Positions 46,246 to 59,367 of a DNA stretch of 64,000 bases are shown piece after piece; position 1 is the first letter of the stretch, and every line of letters begins with the position of its first letter. The notes beneath the pieces were generated by a model that had not been told where the DNA came from, did not search any database, and was given only the letters and a program-made list of their open reading frames with translations. The DNA is from Leptobrachium leishanense (lineage: Eukaryota > Chordata > Amphibia > Anura > Megophryidae): assembly GCA_009667805.1 (NCBI GenBank), contig CM019066.1:2604001-2668000 (forward strand), in the 5' to 3' direction. The position numbers and the translations under genes are program-made.

Positions 46246-46352
46246 AACCCAGTCTATCGTTATGCTTAAAGCAAATTTGCATGTGGAGTGCTGGACTAGG
46301 TGGTATAAATCAATGATTGAGGAGCAGACACTTTGGAGAGTTCCCACACTTA

Positions 46353-48184
46353 GCGCTAGATTACATTCTGAATGTTAACTGTAGCATTCGGAAAAGTAAA
46401 CGTTAACGTCAGGAAAAGTGTCTTTGACACATGCCCCCCAGATTACCTTCCTAACGCTAACGACAGTAAAAATCTGTGCATCGGTGATTGCGTTAGTTTG
46501 CGCGAGATTACTGTACTTTGTTCACCCTATACTTAACATGGGGAGTGCAATCATTAACCACTTGGCTGCTAAGGACGCGCTCAGCACGTCCTGACAAGTG
46601 TTCCTCCTGTGCTACGGACGCGCTGAGTGCGTCCTAGCACAGGAGGCAGCAATCAGCCGGGATTCCTGCTGATTGCTGGCCCCCCCGGTGCGGGCTGACA
46701 CCTGCATGTCAGCCCAGCACTACGGGACCCCGGGGGGGGGAGATAGATGTCATTGCGGCGGCGCAATGACATCTATTTCAGGCGCCCCTCCCGCGAGTGC
46801 TTAGGAGGTGCCTGAAAGGGAGGGGGGGGGGTCCTCTCTCCCTCCCGATCTCCTGGGTCCTGCGGCTGAAGGCAGGCACGGTTTGGAAGGGCACAGGCTG
46901 GCCTTCCAAACCGTGCCTGTCTCTTTAACCCCTTGGGTGCCGGATCACAATTCGGCGCCGAAAAGCGCCGAATTGTGATCCTCTCCCGGAGCTTCCGGGA
47001 ATGCCCCCTGACGACTGGCGTCATCGTGCATGGCACGATGACGCCAGTCCTGGAGTTAACCCCTAACTGCCACCAATGGTGGAGATAGGGGGTTCCAAGC
47101 TAGGGGTTAAGCTAGGGGTTCCAGCTAGGGGTTAATGTTTGGTATTGCTGGATCGGCCAGAACATGGCCTTTCCAACGATACCAAACCTGACCATGTAAA
47201 AATTAAACAAAAAATGAAGATAGAAATAAAAAAATATAAAAAAAAAAAAAATTTTGTTAACGCAGCAATATTGTTCCCATTTCAATTATAATGTGAACAA
47301 TGATGCTGCACTAATGATTTTTGTATGCAGTGCGTTTGTTAAAAATAGCGAAATTTCCCCCCCAAAAAAATGTAACGAGACCCCATTTCTAATTTTTTTA
47401 ACAAGCGCACCCCATAGAAAATATACCCACAAACGCTCGCATGTTAAAATGTGAAAAAAAAACTTTACACATTGTAAATTATTGAAAATTCTAATTTTAT
47501 TGCATTTTTTGTTATAATATACAGACAGGACATGACGTATACATATAATAATGACATATTATGAATCTGCCGAGTCTGCCGGAAAGAACGATATATAATA
47601 TGTCTGGGTCATATATTAAAATAAGGCTTCAAAACGCGGTTAAACATGATGAGCGAAACCGGTAAAAATGACCTCAGCACAGAAGTGTGAAAAGCCTCAG
47701 CAGCGAAAGGGTTAATTAGCGTTAGGGTAAGTAAGGTATTACAAGTCCTAGTGCTAATTACCGCAGCAATGGGTTACACGTATTTTTACTGTCGCCCAAT
47801 AACTCCGACTCACCTCTCATCCCGTGGTGAGATCAGCGGACCGATCCGCTGCTTCTGGCCGCCGGGAGCAGAGTGAAACTGGGGACAAATAGTCCCCAGT
47901 CTCCCTCTGTGATCACTCTGTGGCCGCGGAGTGAGACTGGGGACACCTTCATGAGATCGCGCAGGGCTTGCGGCCCGGCAGCGTAACCCTCCATGGAGTC
48001 CTATGGACCAGTAGTTGATACTCGTGGTGGTGCGGAAGCGCTACCATGAGTATCTTTGAGGGTAGCGCAGGGTTCCAGGGCAATATGCTGAATTGGCGCC
48101 TGCCCCAGAATCTCACGCTAAAATGGGGACGCTAAGGGGAAACCTGCAGGTGTACGATTTATTGCTACCCTCATAATCGGGCCC
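46353..48184. mobile_element. Harbinger-like element with a nested piggyBac-like MITE
   Basis: TTA flanks both sides (46350-46352, 48185-48187). Ends GCGCTAGATTACATTC and ...TAATCGGGCCC are imperfect inverted repeats. The outer element (about 680 bp without the insert) resembles 49439-50160, sharing GCGCTAGATTACA blocks and repeated CTAACG motifs. No transposase. Confidence 0.65.
46558..47711. mobile_element. piggyBac-like MITE with seven serial hairpins
   Basis: Inverted ends CCACTTGGCTGCTAAGG / CAGCAGCGAAAGGG are flanked by TTAA (46554-46557, 47712-47715). 46603-47049 is a row of near-perfect hairpins. Further right is TTTGGTATTGCTGGATCGGC paired with GGCCTTTCCAACGATACC, and a TTGTTCCCATTTC...GTGAACAATGATGCTGCAC block shared with 55.9-56.1 kb and, reversed, 31.9-32.1 kb. 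Non-coding. Confidence 0.85.
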
Positions 48185-48187
48185 TTA

Positions 48188-48994
48188 GTTTTCATGACTA
48201 GACTCCTGGAAGTAATAATCCTGACCACAAGCCTGGAATATCTGGAGAATGGCCAGGATCTCTATATGTGTCATCCATCTGTCCGCCGTATAATTCAATT
48301 AAATGAAATATCATAGCAGAATTATCAAACCTAATATTTTAAATATGCCGGACTGGGGACATTCCTTTCATTACTTGCGTTTTCTTTTATCTATTTTCTT
48401 CTAGCATTCGGATCTGAAAGCGGGCGCAGAAAAGCCAGCTCTATCGCCTCCTCACAGGGCGCAGGGCCAGATGTGTGGCGCGGATCCTCTCTGCGGGGTT
48501 ATCTTTGGGAATCCAGGTGTTGCCTGTCTCATTTTGATAAAGATGATCAGATGGGAGCATTACAGTACGCTCAGCAATAAATCTAAGTCCGGTCGAGTAC
48601 TGTAGGGACTTCAGGCCGTGATTTATTAATTGTTCTGCAAACGCTGAGCTTATCACTCATAGTCAAAGTATGGCTGTCAGCCGGCTCTTCCTACGGAGTG
48701 GTGAGCGCCAAGGGATTAGGCCTACAAACCTGTTAGGTCACTTCTGTGACTTGGATAATTACCCGGCATAAAGTCTTCGGAGACTGGATTTCCGGTCCCT
48801 GAGCCTGGCGCAGAATTACATGGCATCGCAAGAGATTGTGTAATATATTTTAATTAAAGGAACAGAGATACAGATGTAACTATTCAGTACAGATGTAACA
48901 TTCTGCTCTGGGGGAAAACCAGAAGATTCTCCAATACCTGAGACTCAAGATCGAATATTCTAAGCAAACAAGCAACGATACAAATATATTATAT
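48188..48994. other. Unassigned
   Basis: About 800 bp. 48395-48412 looks like a polypyrimidine tract ending in TAG (TTTTCTTCTAG), but no matching exon could be defended. Confidence 0.45.
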
Positions 48995-49438
48995 ATCGAT
49001 TAATAGTTAAATAGAATGATAGAATGAATGTTATAGGTAGACAGAATGATATAGATAGAATGATAGATATATATAGCATGATATAGCTTGCATAAACCTG
49101 ATCTCTGCTAAAAAAAAAAAAGCCATAGTATGGCATGGCATTGATTTAAGGGTTCTGTGTAAAAACAGACCCAGGATGCAATAAAAGTGAGACAGAGAAT
49201 TCATTTGCATATCCTACCCAGAGTTCCTTGCTGCATATGGGGAATGCAGCACAGGGGCTCTGGGATGCAGTTCTTTGAATTGCTGTGATGTGCAAATGGC
49301 TTCTGCAATAATAAACATAACCATTATAGCGTGGAAGCTTTTTATCTCACTTTTTGTCATCTACCACAACTGTTGTAAGTATTGATATAGATAGAGATGG
49401 TTGGATAGAGAAATATCTATGAATAGAATAATACATAT

Positions 49439-50160
49439 AGGGCTAAATTACATTCCTAGCGCTAAAACACTGGCGCTAGGGAGGAAAAACTGTTCCCACA
49501 GTTTTCCCCCTAGCGCCTGCGTTTTAGCGCTAGATTACAATGCAGGCACTCAGAAAGTTGCTAAGCCCCAGGATGCGCGCGGCAGCACTAAGCGCAGCCG
49601 CGCACATCCTCTCAATGGAGTCCATAGGACTTCATTGAAGCGGATGGCGGCGGCCACATGACCAGCCGGATCTCGTCTTGCGAGATCTGGCCGGTCGGCG
49701 TAGTGATACGCAGGGGGAGACTGGGGCGACTTTTCCCCCAGTCTTTCCCTGCTCCCAACGGACTGCGGCGGCGGACAGAGCCGCGGTCCTCACTGTGGGA
49801 CAGGAGGTGAGTATAGTGAATTTTTGGGGGGGTTTCTGGATGGTGCTAACGGATTCTGCAGAAGTGGAATCCGTTAGCACCAAGTCCTGGCTCTGGCTAA
49901 CTTTTTGTTAACCGCGGCCGGAAATTAATCAGTGTTAGGACTTTGTAGTCCTAACGCTGATTAACACTTTGCGCTCCCCATGTTAAATATAGGGAGCGCA
50001 AAATACAGTAACCTCACGCTGAGAAGCACAAGATACCAAACGCAAGCGGGTTACTTAACCCATTAGCGTTTGGATTGTAATAGGCGGAAACTACTTGTCC
50101 TAACGTTAACACTCACGCAGGTGGGCGCTAACGTTAGCGCCAAGTATGTAATTTGGCATT
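49439..50160. mobile_element. MITE with GGCTAAATTACATTC / GTATGTAATTTGGC ends
   Basis: Inverted ends extend over about 25 bp with mismatches, including GCGCTAA next to the terminus. The interior has repeated GCGCTA and CTAACG motifs and palindromes such as AACTGTTCCCACAGTT and GTGCTAACGGATTC / GAATCCGTTAGCAC. Related to 46353-48184. Target duplication unclear. Confidence 0.7.
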
Positions 50161-50175
50161 AGAGCGTTAAATATA

Positions 50176-51793
<1,618 letters not shown>

Positions 51794-51956
51794 TAGAGTA
51801 GGTAGCTGGAATGAGATAGATAGAATAATACAGTAGTTATAGGCAGATAGAAAGAATGCTAGATATACAGTAAGTTTAATTATATAACTAGAGTTAGGTA
51901 GATAGAATGATAAAGATATATATATACACATAGAATAATAGAGTAATAAATAGTAC

Positions 51957-52875
51957 CACAATACAAAAAGAAAGTGTCTTGATCCTCATTTTCCTACAGA
52001 GCACCACAATTATGAAATAATCTCCCAGACGCCATCAAATCTTCCCCCAGTCTAGTCACTTAAGAGTTCCCTATTAACATATATCAATACAGAATGTACC
52101 TGTAAACATGTAACATAGTGACTATATACAGAATGCACCTGTAAACATGTAACATACTGACTATATACAGAATGCACCTGTAAACATGTAACATAGTGAC
52201 TATATACAGAATGCACCTGTAAACATGTAACATAGTGACTATATACAGAATGCACTGTAAACATGTAACATAGTGACTATATACAGAATGCACCTGTAAA
52301 CATGTAACATAGTGACTATATACAGAATGCACTGTAAACATGTACATAGTGACTATATACAGAATGCACCTGTAAACATGTAACATAGTGACTATATACA
52401 GAATGCACCTGTAAACATGGAACATAGTGACTATATTCAGAATGCACCTGTAAACATGGAACATAATGACTATATACAGAATGCACCTGTAAACATGTAA
52501 CATAGTGACTATATACAGAATGCACCTGTAAACATGTAACATACTGACTATATACAGAATGCACCTGTAAACATGTAACATAGTGACTATATACAGAATG
52601 CACCTGTAAACATGTAACATAGTGACTATATACAGAATGCACCTGTAAACATGTAACATAGTGACTATATACAGAATGCACCTGTAAACATGTAACATAG
52701 TGAATATATTTATTTTATGTCTTAATCTGTATATTTGTGTTTTTTAATATATTGCATTTATTACTTTGTATTTCTGTAACTGTAACACTTCAATGTTCTT
52801 GAACCCAGGACATACTTGAAAACAAGAGAAATCTCAATGTATCCTTCCTGGTAAAATCCTTTATTAATAAATAAA
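51957..52875 (+). mobile_element. LINE 3' end with expanded 39-bp array (second copy)
   Basis: It begins in coding sequence (ACCACAATACAAAAAGAAAG, TTTTCCTACAGAGCACCACA) and contains the 39-bp array (52084-52705). It ends with GGACATACTTGAAAACAAGAG, CAATGTATCCTTCCTGG and an A/T tail. Same family as 26111-27052; coding frame degraded. Confidence 0.85.
52084..52705. repeat. 39-bp minisatellite (second locus)
   Basis: About 16 copies of the unit seen at 26352-26866, a few with a 1-bp loss (GCACTGTAAACATG). The 204-codon minus-strand frame is a repeat artefact. Confidence 0.95.
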
Positions 52876-52905
52876 TAGAATGATAGATATACGTAAATAG
52901 ATACA

Positions 52906-53036
52906 GTTACAAGTATTTATAAAGCGCCAACAAATTCCTCAGTGCTGTACAATGGGAGAGACAGAATAACGAATATACATACATGTTACACAAATGGAAC
53001 GGAAGGAGGGAAGACCTTCCTCGAGAGCTTATAGAT
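52906..53036 (-). mobile_element. L2-like LINE 3' fragment
   Basis: TACAAGTATTTATAAAGCGC, CAACAAATTCCTCAGTGCTG and CTCGAGAGCTTA match the 3' end of the minus-strand copy at 17000. Only about 130 bp is present. Confidence 0.8.
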
Positions 53037-53064
53037 ACACAGTATGTAGATAGTTAAACGATAC

Positions 53065-53219
53065 CACTAACAGGCCAGGTTTGCAGATATGTGAAGCTCA
53101 GCACAGGTGATATGATTTGCTGCTCAGTGATTGCAGGATTCGGTCTGCTTTTCCCCCAAGGTGATCCTTAAAACCTGACCTGTTTAGAGGAAATTGAGGA
53201 CCAGAGTTGAGAAGCGCTG
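53065..53219. mobile_element. hAT MITE, left end missing
   Basis: It matches 41857-42032 from CTAACAGGCCAGGTTTGCAG to GAGGACCAGAGTTGAGAAGC. The first 25 bp, including the terminal CAGTG, are absent. Confidence 0.8.
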
Positions 53220-53430
53220 ATATAGATAGATAGACAGCTAAAGATAAATAAACAGATAAAGTGATATAGTTATGGTGATAGGTATAGGTAGAATAACAGA
53301 TATAGGTAGATAGATATAGATAGAATGATAAAGATGAATAGATTGATATAGATGGATAGATAGATAAAATGATAAGGATCAATAGAATAATAGATGGATA
53401 TACTGTATATAGATATTGGTGGATGGAATA

Positions 53431-54785
53431 ATAGTTATTGATCAGATATTTAAATGCTGGGGTAGTATTACTCTGGATAAAAAAAAGACGTTATCTAGAT
53501 GGTGCCAGACTTACACACGTTACATAACCTCGGCCCTTTTTTCAGGACGTAGTTGTTATTCGCAGAGTTGGGCTCCGGGGTTCACTGTATGATGGATGTC
53601 CGTTGCCCTTTACCCTTGGATAATATTGTTAATCCCATCATTGTGGATTCTTCTGTTTATTCTACAATTTTCTCAGCCTGATAATATTTACCTATACTTG
53701 CCGTTTCCTTTGATCATCGCCTAAAAAAAAAAAAATCATCTATAAATAAGTGGGGGGCACTTAGATTGCCAAACAGGGAGCGAGCGCGCCATGAAATTAC
53801 CAGTAATAACGCAGCGTCAGGACCGCTCACAGGCCTCTGTTATAATTATTTCAGTATGGGGGACCTGACATCTCCAAATGGCTGTAAAAACAGAACGCCT
53901 TAACGGGATTACGTTACTGCGAACACATCTCAGAGTCTGTAGACCACATCCAGCCTTCCAGTGTGACATGACATGCTTTGTTCTTCCTGCGCACCACAAG
54001 CTGTGTCCATATGTAACCATGAATGAGAAGGCTGGACATCTCCTGGCCACACACCTCGTAACGCTCATTAATGTTAAAGAGACACTCTAACCATCCAGGA
54101 CACATTAGTGTTTTAAAGTGGTCGGGTGTGAGGAGTGCCCCATCTTTTCCCCCACCGCTGTAGCCCCAATCTGGCAGAATCGCTGAGTGAAGTGGAGGAG
54201 TCTCCTCCACCCCACGCAATGTCACCAGCGAGCGGGATATTTAATTTTCTGTTTGCCGGTCACTAGATCAGTCACTAGTGATGACGTGAGCACACAAAGA
54301 GCGTGGAGTCGTCACCCTCTGAGACCACCTGTGATAATTAGTGGTCTCAGAGATGCAGTGCTGGATTGAGTCTCTGCATGCTCACTCAGCTCCATCATTC
54401 GTTCTGCGCAGGTGCAATGGAACTTGCATGCGTAAAGTGCGCAGGTCCGTAGCGGTGCGCAATTTGTGGTTCCTAGATTGCGCAAGTTGTGAAGGAGCGC
54501 AAATTGTGTTAGATACCTGCAGGTACGTCCGTGTTTGGGAGTCCCTGAGTTGTAGAGGAGGAGCTGTGTGAAGCAAAGGAGAAAAGGTGAGTAAAATCAC
54601 CTAAAATTAAATAATATATATATAAAAAATAACTGCTGACAGCATCTGCCCAATTATTTAAGAGCAAAAAAGGAAACTCTATTTTTAAAGAGTTTCCATT
54701 TAAGTAGAAGAGAGGGAGGCAGTTTAAAGGTCTCCAGAGTGGGATCATACCAAGATTTTATCTAGTATGTAAGATCAATGTCTTA
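53431..54785. other. Unassigned
   Basis: About 1.35 kb. TTAAAGAGACACTCTAACCA at 54074 resembles the start of a vertebrate MITE, but no partner end was found. Frames of 60-103 codons lack recognisable domains. Confidence 0.45.
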
Positions 54786-55104
54786 GGCCGGGTGCACTCG
54801 AGCGCACTCAGAGTGGAAGGAACGTCCGTGAGAGTGGACGTTCCTTCCACTCGACACCCGCCTGCCCCCCCCCTTCAGCACTGCAAAGCGCGATCCTCCT
54901 ATGGAGGATCGCGCTTTGCAGCCCCTGTTGACGCGCATCCTAGCGCATCGACGGGTAGACTTTCTAGGCAGACGCTTGCTGCGTGCGCACTTTGTGCGCG
55001 CGCACAAGCGTGTGACCGGCCCCATCGTAGCATCACATGGCTGCGCCAGGTGCCGGTAAGTGCGTGCGCACGGGCGCACTAGGTGCAATCGTGTGCACCC
55101 GGCC
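54786..55104. mobile_element. Harbinger-like MITE (GGCCGGGTGCAC)
   Basis: Termini GGCCGGGTGCACTCGAGCGC and GTGTGCACCCGGCC are flanked by TTA on both sides (54783-54785, 55105-55107). The 319-bp element contains a perfect hairpin GAGTGGAAGGAACGTCC / GGACGTTCCTTCCACTC (54811-54852) and CGCGATCCTCC / GGAGGATCGCG. Opposing frames across it are artefacts. Confidence 0.85.
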
Positions 55105-55107
55105 TTA

Positions 55108-55427
55108 AGGGGACACGGTACTTGCTCTGAGAACTTTTATCTTTTTTATGTCGGTCAGAATGGTTGGAGTATGTCCCCTCTCTCACATACCCTCAGGATA
55201 ATATGTAAAAGAAAGTGGATGAGTTTCCTTTGCCCACACAGCTGTCTCTCGGTAGACTGGATTTGAATATCCCGCCCTGCTGGGGACCATCTCTGGTACT
55301 GATAATGTCAGCATGCTTCCAAGTCTCGATCCATGGGCAGAGCAAAGCTCCTGCAATTGGACGGCTGAATCAGCCCTCTGGTCCCCCTTGGAGGAGGGAG
55401 AGGGTTGAAGACGCTTTAATACTTAGG
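55108..55427. other. Unassigned
   Basis: No gene recognised. An open frame of 222 codons from 55215 crosses into the next element and has no family resemblance. Confidence 0.45.
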
Positions 55428-56064
55428 CAGGGGCCAAAATTTCCACTCACCCTCTCACAATTTGCGAGTAGAAATTGGGAGAGGACGAGTGATTATTGGG
55501 CTGGCATTAGAATGCTAGCGTCGGCATGGAGCTGTCACTGGCATTCCCTTTCAGGTGCTAGAGTCGACTCCATGCCGACACTAGCACTAACCATGGCTTT
55601 TTTTCCTGTTGGTACACACCGGCACCCAGCACCGGCACCTACCGGCAGGTCAGACGGTCCTCCGCTAGGATGCGGAGGACGTCTGCAACCCCTGGCGCTG
55701 ATCGTGGGCTTCTCCTGCAAGGGGCCGACATCTTGGATGTCATTTCCACCTGTGGGACATAAACCCCGCCCACTGACCTCTTTGCTCGTGGGCATGAAGA
55801 CATCAGATGTGGGAGTTCCTCTCCAGCCATGCAGAGAATGCCCTATTCCCTACGGAGGAGATACAGTGGTCCTTTGGATATAGCAGCTAAGGGGTCAGAT
55901 GAGGTGTCATTGGAAAGGCCAGAGTATGACCTTTCCAATGATACCAAACATGACAAGGGTTCATGCAAAAATAAATATAAAATCCTTTTTTTTCTAATTT
56001 CCTTTTAATTTTCCCAATGTAGCACTATTGTTCCCTTTACAAATATAAAGTGAACAATGATGCT

Positions 56065-56285
56065 GCACTGTGGAGCTCTGTGATACGGTTATACACACCG
56101 CACATTACTGTGAGTTTTATTGCTGTGGAGCTCTGTGATATGCTCATGCAAACTGCACATTACTGTGAGTTTTATTGCTGTGGAGCTCTGTGATATGCTC
56201 ATACACACTGCACATTACTGTGAGTTTTATTGCTGTGGAGCTCTGTGATACACTCATACACACTGCACATTACTGTGAGTTTTAA
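56065..56285. repeat. 55-bp tandem repeat
   Basis: Four units of GCACATTACTGTGAGTTTTA+TTGCTGTGGAGCTCTGTGAT+AYGCTCATACACACT, homologous to 29597-29898. Confidence 0.93.
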
Positions 56286-56502
56286 TGGTGGTGAGGGGTT
56301 AATAAGAATCAGAGGGGGTCTCTAATACAGACCCCCTCTGTACAATACCCATCATCCATTGAATGGATTCAGTGGGAGACAGGATCTACTGAAACAAACA
56401 CCCCGTCAGTGCCTTATCTACTTTACATAGGGTCACTGCTCTATCACTGCCAGGAAAATGTGCATTATGGGTTAGGAAGGTTAACTGATGGCGAGTAACT
56501 TA

Positions 56503-56927
56503 GGCTAGGGTCAGACGAGCGCATTTTCGCGTTGTCTGTGAAAAAGTGCGTTCGAACGAATGGACGCATTTTTTCACGGAGTACGCGATAGCGGTCATAC
56601 GATGCGCATTTGCATCCGTGATTTTGTACGGATCATCAATAAAACACTTTGTGCATCTGGACGTTATGTTGGCCGGACATTAGCAGTGTCTGACATCTCC
56701 AATTCACGCACACACGCCTCTAGCGGACGCAGCGCACTCTGTACGTCAGTACTAGCAGTTTAACGTTCTCGAAAAAATGCGTTCGTTTTCCACTTGCGTT
56801 GCGCAGCCGGACTTTTGTGCGACCGTACTTCGTATATTGGCCGTCATTGCCTGGCACTTGCTGCTACTACGGCCGTGATTAAGTGCGCCTGCACGCGCGT
56901 TCGCACTGCCTCAGTCTGACCCTAGCC
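56503..56927. mobile_element. Harbinger-like MITE (GGCTAGGGTCAGACG)
   Basis: Termini GGCTAGGGTCAGACGAGCGC and GTCTGACCCTAGCC, TTA on both sides (56500-56502, 56928-56930), 425 bp. The left third is self-complementary (AAAAAGTGCGTTCG / CGAATGGACGCATTTTTT). Same family as 39784-40210. Confidence 0.9.
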
Positions 56928-56976
56928 TTATAGGGCCTGGCTACTAGTAGGTCAGGACCTGAAATTTTGAGCCCTG

Positions 56977-57750
56977 ACTTAGGGCACTGTGACCACTCAA
57001 TTTTCAATGAGTGGTCACAGTGTCCAGTCTGAGTGTCTCTTTAAGCACTCATTGTGCTTCTGAAGGATGTAGACCCTGTGCGGGGCTGATGCGCATTCAC
57101 GAGTCAACACTGGTTTATAACACGATGAGTGACTAGGCCTTAAACTGTGATATTTATTCTCACGGTTCTTACATTCCACTCATTCTGGTTATTATTTATG
57201 GTAAACCGCACAGCACATCTTATTGCAAATAGCTAGCACGGGGTCACAATGCTTTATGTGTGGGGGAGGGGGGATCCCTTGTTTCCTTAAAGCTTCAACC
57301 GAATACAGGGTAAATATTTGACTTTTTTTGTATCTGTAGATCTTGGCATTTCTAAATTTAACTTTCCAGTAGGTTGTGCAATTGGAAGCTTCGAAGATGA
57401 AAACATGACAATGCACACGCGTAATGTCAAGATCTTTGTCTTGGGAAATTCTCTGCTTTGGACATAGTATTTTAGAGAAGTTGATTTACTAAATGGACAT
57501 TCTAAGGTTTTTTTCTATTCTAAAAGAAAGCGCGTCATTTCTGGGAAGGCTCGGGACCCTGTCCGGGGTTTTCCTGGTGCATTGTTCACATGTAGAAAAA
57601 AAAATTGATACACGAATATTGGATTTGAAGATATTGGGCCGTTATCGTTATTAATCTCTCTAAATCTATGATGGAGAGCCTGAGATTCACACAAACCTCG
57701 ATACATTGTTAAACGTTGTATATAAATCTCTATTGCGGTGATACAGCCTG
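56977..57750. other. Unassigned, with one hairpin
   Basis: CACTGTGACCACTCA / TGAGTGGTCACAGTG (56985-57022) is a perfect 15-bp-arm hairpin next to the hAT end. No gene in the remainder. Confidence 0.5.
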
Positions 57751-57933
57751 TGTCATGTCCAGTGTCCAGGACCCTGCATGGCACCCGGCAGTGCTGTCCT
57801 CACTGTTCACTGGCCGGGTGCCGAGTGATATGCAAGCCTGTGGCAGTCACGTGGGTGGTCAGGGGGCGGGGTGTGGCATGATGACGCAAAGCCGCCAGGT
57901 TTAAAGTCAGTCTGCTCGGGCAGACTCATTGCC

Positions 57934-58615
57934 TGTTAGGCAGGCACACATATATCCAGGGGTTGCTACGGTCAGCCCTATACGTAACAATAGGTAACTC
58001 TTAACCTAGGTGCGATACCAGTCCTTGAGGTGGCTGGATTACGCAATAACGAGAGGTAAACCTATAAGGCAGGGATAAGAGGCAAGGAGGACAGAAATCA
58101 GTCCTTAGAGTGGCTGGTATGGAGACAGGTAAGTATGGACAAAATAGGAAGCAGTAACCGGAGACAGTACAAGGTACCAGAGGGGTCTAACACAATCCAA
58201 GGTCGTAGGGATACAGCAGAATACAAAGTCAAGTTCCAAAAGCTGAGTCAAAGAAGAATAGAGGTACACAGGTCAATATCCAAAAGCCAGGTCATACACA
58301 GAAAATCAATCAGAGGTATAAGGAACAAGCACTTAGGGTTAAGCAAGCAAAAACCACGAAAGGCAATGAGAAAAGGCAAAAGAAAGTTTAAATATTGCGC
58401 CCTGCAATCTGATTGGCCATCAGGATCACATGGTGCAGGGAGACCCACGGTGGAGGCGTGAGGACGTCACACGGGACGCACCACCGGCAGTAGCTTAAAG
58501 CCGGTGAGACCGCTGGCACGCGTGCATAGGGCGCGAGTAAGGGCTGCGGGGAAGACGCAGGCCCCGAGACCGCAGGGAGGGACGCTGGAGCTGCGCCAGC
58601 CTCCGAGGTCTGACA
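57934..58615 (-). repeat. 3' LTR of the Gypsy element
   Basis: 682 bp, ends TGTTAGGCAGGC and GAGGTCTGACA on the plus strand. Compared with the 5' LTR it retains about 80 bp after AAGTTCCAAAAGC and about 17 bp near GGGACGCACCACCGGC. It contains the last 40 codons of the integrase frame. Confidence 0.95.
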
Positions 58616-59367
58616 GCACCCCCTACTCGAGGAATGCCCACCGAGCGGTTAGGAGCCGGCTTGGTAGGAAAACGGCGATGAAAAGCGGACAACAAACGAG
58701 GAGCATAAATGTCGTGAAGTGAGACCCACGTACGATCCGCGGGACCATAACCCTTCCAATGAACCAGATACTGCAACCTGCCCCGAGAACGACAGGAATC
58801 TAGAATGGACTCAACTCCAAATTCAGGGTTCCCGTCTACCAAAACAGGAGGAGGGGGGAGAGAGTCGGGACGGGTAAAACGATTGCACAGGAGAGGTTTC
58901 AGTAAGGACACATGATAGGTGTTAGGGATACGAAGGGATGTAGGCAACTGCAGAGCGTACGAGACGGGGTTAATACACCTAAGGATTTTATAAGGTCCTA
59001 TGAACCGGGGCACAAATTTCATAGAAGGGACCTTCAACCTGATGTGACGTGTGCTGAGCCACACTTTGTCCCCTACGTGATAAACCGGTGGAGGTCTGCG
59101 TCTGAGGTCTGCAGAACGCTTCTGAGCCAAAGAAGCGGATTCGAGATTTGATTTGGTCTTCTCCCAAATCACACGTAGAGCACAGAGGTGGTCCTCTAAG
59201 GCAGGAATATCCTGAGGTACAAACGAGGATGGGAAAATGGTGGGGTGCATACCAGTGACCACTTCAAATGGGGAATATTTAGTCGACTGAGATGTGGCAT
59301 TATTGTACGCAAACTCCGCCCATGGCAATAGAGTGACCCAATCATCCTGTGCATCAAAATAAAACAT
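58495..59367 (-). pseudogene. Gypsy integrase C terminus and chromodomain
   Basis: The 290-residue frame begins just after a frameshift in the integrase core (WAEFAYNNATSQSTKYSPFE). It includes the GPY-type module (FIGPYKILRCINPVSYALQL, about residues 122-141) and a chromodomain at about 181-230 (FGVESILDS, QYLVHWKGYG, DRTWV). Chromodomains in this lineage direct integration toward particular histone marks. The aromatic residues Y200, W204 and W214 are in the expected places, while the first cage position is occupied by F183. The last residues are encoded in the LTR. Confidence 0.9.
58616..58630 (-). promoter_or_regulatory. Candidate polypurine tract
   Basis: On the minus strand GAGTAGGGGGTGC directly precedes the 3' LTR, the position of the plus-strand primer in LTR elements. 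It is short and imperfect. Confidence 0.5.

Larger units (their letters stand above)
55428..56976. mobile_element. hAT-like element, CAGGGNYCAAAATTTC family, with nested sequences
   Basis: CAGGGGCCAAAATTTC at the left and GAAATTTTGAGCCCTG at the right are inverted ends. ACTTAGG flanks both sides (7 bp). Inside are a hairpin (GTCGGCATGGAG / CTCCATGCCGAC), a piggyBac-like block (55890-56080), a 55-bp repeat array and a Harbinger-like MITE (56503-56927). Same family as 17886-18382. Confidence 0.8.

Noticed and set aside
48395..48656. Polypyrimidine tract ending TAG followed by possible exon
   Set aside because: No convincing downstream donor, frame or protein similarity; such tracts are common by chance.
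54783..55088. Opposing 96-101 codon Arg/Cys-rich frames
   Set aside because: They coincide with a Harbinger-like MITE and mirror its palindromes.
55215..55883. 222-codon frame proposed as a host gene
   Set aside because: It crosses an element boundary and a hairpin, has no domain, and composition matches the surrounding non-coding sequence.
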